Position numbers and translations under genes: made by a program. The notes under the pieces were generated by a model. The model was given only the letters and a program-made list of their open reading frames with translations. It had not been told where the DNA came from and did not search any database. Below, in pieces: positions 33,501-42,500 of a stretch of DNA of 64,000 bases. Positions within the stretch are counted from its first letter, which is position 1, and the number at the start of each line of letters is the position of its first letter. Origin of the DNA: Pararge aegeria (lineage: Eukaryota; Arthropoda; Insecta; Lepidoptera; Nymphalidae); the NCBI RefSeq assembly GCF_905163445.1, contig NC_053181.1, forward strand, positions 1,116,001 to 1,180,000. The letters run 5' to 3'.

Positions 33501-36500
33501 TTCTAAACATGGTCTGATCGGCACGGAATTTAAATTACTTTTTTGGCCAGACCAACGACCGGGTAAACTACTAAACATCGCATCCACATGTAACTTCATC
33601 CACAATAGCCTGTAACAGTTGACTGCTGGACTAAAGACCTCTCCCACCGGGTGGGTTTTTCATATCACGCTGGGTAGACGGGTTGGCGATCGCAGTAGAC
33701 GGTAGTAGTAGCACAGAAGACGCTGCTGGCCGGGTTTTCGGTACATTCCATTTGTAACCTCGTACGATACCCGCAGGTCTTAAGAGCAGGAGTGGTGACT
33801 ATTGTGTTCTGTTCTGCCGTCACCACACGGCAACATGTTACTTCATCATGTCCACCCATCACCGGCCACTACAGGCACTGGTCTACTCCCACACTCCTAT
33901 TGGTCCACCACGCTCCGAGTGCGGTTGGTGGACGGACATATTAAGTAATTATAAACCAACTAAGTTACATTTTTTCCTGATTGCAGCACTCCAACGCCTT
34001 TAGATCGAGGTCAGCTGGAGTCCCTGCGGACAACGAGCAGAGATCCAGAGAACGGGATCCCTTACATCGATCACATACGAACCTAGACTTCAAGCATGAC
34101 TGTACGTTAATACCTTTTACCTTTTGTGGAGTTCAGAACAAACTCTAAAAGTTTGGATGGTTCAAAAACATTTCATCGATTGATTATTATCTTGAGCCCA
34201 TCTAACATTATAAATAGTAGAAAGTCTGTTTGTTTTCTGTTTGTTTGTCTTTCTTTTGCGTCCTAATTAAGCAAGCAATCAACTTTTACAGAGTTAGCTA
34301 AAAGGTTAAAGTACGGCGAGTAACGTAGAGTAGGCTACCTTTTATCCTTGCAAAACCAACGCTTTCCTTGGGATTTGTAAAAAAACTTATAAATGCGGAC
34401 GAATAACGCAGGCAACAACTAGTTCAATATAATTAAGTTTTCTGGCCCGCCATCTACATTTTTGTGTCCAAAACTCCATGCTGAATGCAGCCCCTAACAT
34501 CCCAGCACATAGCAGTAAATCATCAGTTTAGTTAGAAAACATTTCTTTGACAAAATATCTACACATGCAATATTTTTTTAATAATTTGCAGCTACTGGTT
34601 TAAAAAGGTTCGGCTCGGAACCTGATTTGAGGATTGAAGAGGAGCCACAAAAGCCAACAAGATGCGCAAATAACAAAAACTTTAGGAAAAAATATCGAGC
34701 TCCCCCGCCACCAAACCATAATGTAAGTTAGTTTGCTACCTACCTAATCAATGAACGAAGATTTATTTGTGCTAGCTATACTTTGTTCAAAAAACTATGT
34801 TTTTTTATTGTTAAAAATCTATGTTTTCACAGCATCTGGAAGGTTCATCGCCAGGTTCCACTGAAAGGAACGCGAAAATGGAACCGCAAAGAAAGCTCAG
34901 ACTATTTAGAACTAGAAACGAGACCAAAAAACTAAATGGTCACATGGATTCAAAGATCCCTGTTTACAAAAACACATACACTGATTTTAAATCATTAGAC
35001 TTCAACGATAATTTCGAAAGACGATACAAATCTCCGTGCAAAGATGATAATGATCATAAGGAACAGAATTTTAAATATACTGACAATAAAGATATGGTCC
35101 AAAGTATGGCATCATTAAAAAAAGAAGAAAGACTGCTGCAGACCAGGCAAGACAACAGAGTAACGAGAACTGATAGGGTCAGTGGATGTCGGGCCAAAAC
35201 ATCGAAAACGAATGAACCAAGTGAGGCGTGGAAAACACCTCTCTTAAACAGAAACTTTAGACATTCCGAGCGGTTCAACAAGGATGATAACTCACAAAGA
35301 TTACTGAGAAGAGAAAAGACCTTTGATGACACCCTAATCATAAGCGAAAGAGAAAATGATTCACCTAGAGCTTTACACGAAAAGAGAAAAAAAGCTGTAG
35401 GCGAAGAGTTAAATCATAATAAGCTTAGTCCGTTAGGTCATAGAAACGAACCGTTGAGAAAATCTCTTCCTTCGTTACTAAACAAAAGCAACGAAGAAAA
35501 AGATGAGTTTCAGGAAGAACTCAAGAAAGCGACAAGTAGAATAAGAAAAGAGTTAGGAAATAAATTAAATATAAGCGAAAAAACTAGTCAAATCGATAAA
35601 ACGAGTACACAGAAACTAAACCCAACGAAATCGGCAACAGCAAGCAAAGTCAAAGAGTCTAGTCTTAAAACAAATAGTAAACAAGATTCTAAACCAACAA
35701 GTAATATAACAAGAAGGCCATTAAGTCGAATAAATGAAACTAAGCAAAAAACAACAACACACTGTAAATTACCATCAAATGATATAAGCAAGTATAAATT
35801 GGAGAGTAAAGAAAATGTGAGAGCAATGCCGGATAGAGGACAGGCTTCTGGAAAGGAATCAACGCCTGAACATTCACCAACAAGAAAAAAAGAAGCCTTA
35901 AGACGAGCTACACAAGAAAAGTGAGCCGCTTTCATTTCCTTTTTTATTACGTATAAAATTAATAAAATTGTGTGTTGCTTTAATGATTAAATTAGAATAT
36001 TTTTTTTTACAAACTGGCACCCCTGCTTTAAATAGGATATACATTGAACACGTAATATGTAAGCAGGAATTTTAAATTTTTTTCACTTCCAGGCAAAGGC
36101 CAGCTCCATCAAAGCAGTTCTATTTCGGTATGATCGAGTCTAAGAAGACAGAGCCACAAGATCATCTTAAAGATTTCCCAGGCCTGGGCAGCCCTATTAT
36201 CGAAGAGCTGAGTAACTTTCACCTTATAGAACAGAAATTACTGGGATATCATGACGAGGATGAAATGGAGAAATTCAATGAAAAACTTAAGGAAGATTGT
36301 AAAAGAAATTGTAAGTATTACTCCCAATTAATAACGAACTAGGTTTTTTTTTTATTGGTGATAGACAAGTGCTTTACCCCAATCTTATTCGATGGAAAGT
36401 GCAGATTGGGCCTAAGATGGGACGCGCTTGAAGATGCTAGCCTAGCCATAGCTACACTCTTGTTTTGAAGAAGAAGGTTGTAAGAATTAGGAAACATAGG

Positions 36501-39500
36501 TCTCGAAACAGCATTCAAAATCCCAGCCAAAAGAAGATTCAAATTGCTATGTTCGAGTTTTTTGTAATATTGAGAATCTAGGGATTGCTGTGCGATGGTA
36601 AAGTTGTATCTAATGTTGAGGTTGTCGATTTGTCAAGTAGTTATCGCATATTTTCCCCGTCATTTAAAGGTTTATGTGTATATAATAAATTATCCATCTT
36701 AAAGACGCGTACTACTACGATAAATCTTAAACACCACGATCTATATATACAAATTTCAATCTTATAAATACAATTTCAGTGTCATCTGAGTCAGCTTTAT
36801 CAACAGACGGGTCAGAAGGTGAAGGCTCAGAGGGTTCTCTAGGTATCGCCCTCCGGTTGCGGCCCACTATACCTAAGAAACAGCCAAATACTCCACGCTT
36901 CTCACCGGCTGCCGCATGGAGACAACTTGCCAGTTTGGATGCTCATCTTGCCGGTACGAAAATATTTTATTTGAACAAAACCGTTTAACAAATTCTTGAA
37001 AAGCCGAGTGTAAAACTTTCAAAGAAATACTTACTAGAAGCCTAACTTGTTGAAAGTTTTGCTAACTTTAGGGCAAAAAAAAATAAAAAGAATAGATAAA
37101 ATTAATATGGCTAATATATTACAAAAAGAAAAAGTTGAAACTTCTTTTGAAGTTTTACACATAAATCAAAATAATAGGAGCTTAATGATTACCGATACCA
37201 TTCCTCTTGATACTTACGCAATTATAACTCTTCCTAAAATAAATGTAATGGATAACAGTTTCCGGAATCCCTAACTTTAAATGTTGACTGCTAACCAATT
37301 CCATTTCTACATATAACATGTTTTCTTTGACTTAACCATATGTTGTTTGAGCTTTTACACTTTACTGATTTTATGTTTGTTCTCTTTAAAGAAACGCAAC
37401 CACTAGCTGTAGAGACCAAAGTATCAGCGGACATATCGCCAGAGTCGTCACCGCGGTCCGACCAGTCCGCTGACAAGTCCGGCGACTCGGGCATTTCCGC
37501 CGACCATGGACACAGCGATCATAGGATAGATTCTCCTAGACACGTAAGATTATGAAGTTTTATAAAATATTTGTGGTGTCTATAAAAAGTGCTAATGGTA
37601 AAGCTAAAGGTTAATAGGATAAAGCAAGAATTTAAAAATCCGTTAAATTTTGTTAAGTTAAAATAGGAACACTGTTTTAATAACGATCATGACCAGTCTG
37701 ACAAAAATACTGAGAAGAAGAGCGCCAAATTGTATACGTTGTGTTAAAAGGCGAAAGATTTATACGTTTTGAAAGGAAACCTATACTTTTCTTTTTGTTC
37801 TATGTAATTTTTGTGGTGTGCAATAAAAGTATATTCATTCATTCAAGAAGATAAAAACGTCTATGAAGAAGATATGAAATTTATGTGTCTATATTTTGTA
37901 TATTGAGACACTGTAATGTGTCTTACTTAAAATTAATATGAAATTTCTATGTAATATAATAAAAATAATCTTAACATAAGATTAAATGTTCATAAGATTA
38001 AATCTGACACACGTGATCACATGTTCACATGTTTTACTCAAAGGTTTGGTAATTTTTATTCAACTCCCGCAGCAACTTTGCTTGGTTCACGAAAACTGTA
38101 GGAAAAAAAAAATATTTTAATGTACATGCAAAAATTATTTTAAATCTTCCATTTCATGTTAAAGAAAAACCTCATCTGCAGGTGTCACATGTATATGTGT
38201 TGCACTTCGGAACACAAATAACTAAATTACATAATCCGTCGATCCAGGTAACAGATCAAGCAGCAACATGGACACCGCAGCAGGACTTGGGGGACAGCAG
38301 TTCAGACGGAGCCGGGGCTGACCACCCTCACCCCAACGTGGTGACCTACAGCCCCGGGGCGCAGCCCTTCAGTCTCAGCTTGCCCAGGGATCAGGATAAA
38401 GTGAGCATTTGATATATTGGTCGTGCGCGGGATGTTAGACTTGATACCTGAGATGAACTTACTAAATTTAAACTTTTAATGTATTTATAAGCGTTTGATT
38501 ATAAATCTACGTATAAAATCGAAATATACCGCAATACCCCCGCTTAGTAAATAGAGTTCTAGCTGTCGCCAACAGCTTCGCCCGCATTTGCAGGAACCGC
38601 TTCTTTTCACTGTCTAAAAAGGGTCCTACGCTTTATCCAGAATGCATATGCAAAATTCTGGCAAAATCGATTGCACTTTTATGCCGTAAGTAGGAAAGGT
38701 CCCTAGGTCCCTGGGTCCTTGTGGATTTTCCGGGATGAATAGAATCCTATGTCGGCCTCCAGGATGCATGCGTTCCAAATTTCTTCAGTGCAGTATTTAA
38801 AACATAGGAAAATAAACAAGCAGACAAACTTTCGCAATTATAATATTAGTATAATATACAACGTGTAACAGAATTATGAAATAATATTGAAGGATGCATA
38901 AATATATTTCATAAGGAAATAGCCTGTTATTAAAATATTTATTTTTCAATAACAACGAATTCAAAACATTCTAAGTGTTTACTTATGACAACCCTATTAA
39001 AGATAAAAGACCGACACGCGCATAGTACCGACGCTACGCGACTCGTACCTAATAAAATGACAGGAGCCACATTTACTGCTAGATTTATTTTAGTTAAACC
39101 TATGGCAGTGTTTAGTGGTTGTCGGTTTCGGAGATGAGTCTCAGAGACCGTACATAATGTGAGGTACATTAAAGCCTGTGAAGTATTATTTCAAATTCAA
39201 ATTCAAATTCATTTATTTCAAGTAGGCCTACTTTATAAGCACTTTTGAAACGTCAAGTATGTATGTTGGTGTGACTCTACCACCGGTTCGGAAAGCAGAT
39301 TCTACCGAGAAGAGCCGGCAAGAAACTCAGTAGTTGCTCTTTTCCAACATCAACATTTACAATCATTTTGCTATCTTGCGGGAGATGAGAGCGAGGCTGG
39401 CTGCTTCCATTCTACCTTGTCATTGAGGAATTCATCAAATGTATAGTAACCTCGCTGTACTAGATGCGTTTTTACACATTTTTTAAATGTATGCATTGGC

Positions 39501-42500
39501 AGGTCAAGAATTTCCTTCCAATTCCTTTCGGTTTTCATTTACAGTTTTTTTTTCATCTATGTCCGCAATCCACACCGCAGCAGATGTCTAAAAATCCACT
39601 TGGCCTGCGTGGGGGACTACTGCCTAAACTTTATTTATTCTGAGAAGGACCATGTCTTGTAGTGAAACGATAATGGGTTGATGATGAAGATGGTGATAGT
39701 ATATATGTGTCTTAAGAACTTTCTAAATTTCTAACAACCTTAGGGTTGTATGAAAGTCTCATAATGCTTTTGAGCTAGAGTTTGAAAAAATATACATCTC
39801 AGGTATCATCGTAGACAGCATTTAATGTTTTTCTTATAACGAGTACCAACATCACGATATTAATTTAGTAGTAACTAACACACTAACCTAACCTCCCGTG
39901 TACGCTCCTGAGGAGGAGTAAAGATAAAATATCACGCTTCTACTTCTGCTTCTACCACTTCGTACTCTTGATCTACTAACTGTTTTCTTCTACTTCTTAT
40001 TATTATACTAACTTATCAATGAATTACTTACTAACAGAGTGAATTACTAACCGAACTCAATGCTATTTTCGTATTTTTTTATACTTTAGCCATTCTGTGT
40101 TTTTTCTATAAGATACATGTATTTAGTTTTAATTTATTGGCCTTTACTACCTCCACATATTTGATCTTGGCATATAAGCTTAATCATAATTCTATTTTTA
40201 ATTTATATAATTTGTATTATCTTAGCATTAACTTTTTACTTTGTTTATGCTATTTTCAAATCACTCAATGAAATCCATACTGCTTAATTTTTCTGCAATA
40301 CCATTATTTCTTATATTCCTAATCTAATTCTACTTATCTTCTTTGCAATGTAAAGATTTTGTTTTCATTTTATCCTTATTCCTCATCGGTCCATTAAAAA
40401 GAACATTTCATTGTCTTCTTAGTTTAAAGGAATGTCGTGCTTCTACGAATGCTTCCAGGGCAAACAACTCCAGCAAGGATTCAACAGCCTCCAGAAGCTT
40501 CGGAAATCAGTATCAGGAGCATTGGGAGCTGCGTTGGGTTCTAGAAGATTCGATTTAGAACACGAGCCGATGTTGGAAGAACCGGAACAAAATTGGTTTC
40601 TGACAAAATCAGCTCCCAATTCATTAAGCAATCCTTTGCTGTACCATCAGCAATTGAGGACTAAGGTTTCTGATGAGGTTGTAAAGGCGGAACCTGCTAT
40701 ATGTTCAGATAAGGTAAAATTAACATCAAGCTTAATTTGCTTTCACAATTACTTAGCTGTGTAGGTAGATATATGAAAATTGAATCAATTGGAATAAATT
40801 AAAAAGTATTTTGCCGCTATATAAACTGTACGATACGACAATGTCTTTGAATAAGAATTAATACTACAATTCTAATATAACCGACACATATTTCTACCGG
40901 CGATCTAATAAAATACTAGCACAAAAGAGGTGCTTTTGCGACTTATTATAATAGTAACATATAAGTATTCCCTCATGGACTTTTTGTAGTTAATAGGAGG
41001 TGTATTCGAGGTGTATTGACTTTATTTATTAATTTATAATGGACAACCAACAGTAGATACATTAAAACTTACTCTTTTTTTGTAATGAGTCACATAGTAA
41101 ATGTTCAACTATTTACAGTTTATCACAGCATGCATTAAAATGTAAAAAGTCATTCTTATAAATTATTTACAGTTAATTATTAGTATGTTAATATAAAGCT
41201 TATAAACGTTTAAAAGTATAAATTAAGGTTTAATTAACAGACGACATGCGGTACGTTGCAATGTCATATGACAACTGACTTTAATTATGTAATACATATT
41301 TTTTATGTATCAACGTTCGACATTTTACTACTTTGGGTTACATTACCATGTTACTTCGTAAAAGTTTAGCTTTCTTTTGGTGAAGAAAGGGATAAAATCT
41401 GTCCAGTACCTACTTTCGGACCCTGTTGGGTGCAAAGAAACAAACAAACAAAAAATCTTTCCTCTTTTACATATACTAATATTATATTAGTGTAGTAAGC
41501 TTAATGTTTATTGTATTTCGTTTAATTTCGCAAATAATGCCTACTTACTCCATCCAAACAAAGAAATCTCAAATATCCAGATTTAAAAAATTCTGCTGAT
41601 TATTGTCTTTGAATTGGGTTTTCTTTTCTGCGTATAAAATTAGATAATGTGTACGTACATTCGGTATTTAGAAAGTATACTAACAATGTTATTTAGGTTA
41701 AAATTCAAAAAAAAATTCAAAATTCAAAATTTATTTATTTCAAGTAGGCCTAATATAAGCACTTTTGAAACGTCAAGTCTGTCTGTTTGTAGTGATTGTA
41801 CCACCGTTAGGTTGAATGTATGGTGTATATTATGAATTTATTCGCTCTATGTACATTTTTTCGCATTACATTTGTGAAAACAGTCTAAAGAACCGTGGAA
41901 CGAATATTTCGACGAAAGATCGAAGGAAAAAGGTGTTTGGTACAGAACGATTCAGCTACAGCCCTGCGGTTTTCCTTGGATAGAGGGCCGCGAATTGAGT
42001 AGGCAAGATATTATCATAGCTTTTCGTCTTCACTCCGGACACATTCCACTGAACAGATTCTCGTTTATGCTCAGAAAGACTCCTCCCAATTGTCCAGACT
42101 GCGGTGTTGGGGAAGATTTCTGGTCAATTGGGAGGATTATCACATTCTGATGGAATGTGTCCGTAGCGAGGTTAAGAATAAAATGTTTGCCGATGTTAAC
42201 ATAAGTTTGTCAAACCCCTAATCTGAGGCCGCAAAATATTTAGATAATAGATTTAAGATTAATTTAGGTAGACGTAGAATAAGCTAGTTTTGCTAGATTG
42301 TAGACCCACAAGAGCTGCATAGTCACTTTGGTGACTCAGCTCTTTAAAAGAGATAAAAAAAGAAGAAAAAGAAGTACATTTGAGAAATATCAAATACCCG
42401 ATGGTAAAATTAATATAGATGATTAAAGATGAATGTGGTTCCCAGGCTAAAGAAGAAGGCAAAAGATGGCGGAGCTCGTACGTGAACTGGGGCGGACACG

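Noticed and set aside
35054..35341. Open frames on the - strand opposite exon 5 (also 35588-35935)
   Set aside because: They are shadows of the + strand exon; Leu/Ser/Val-rich composition is the expected antisense of Lys/Asn/Glu codons.
40343..40558. Second + frame across exon 10 (71 codons)
   Set aside because: It contradicts the splice phase from exon 9 and ends in a stop; the frame starting at 40423 fits both neighbours.
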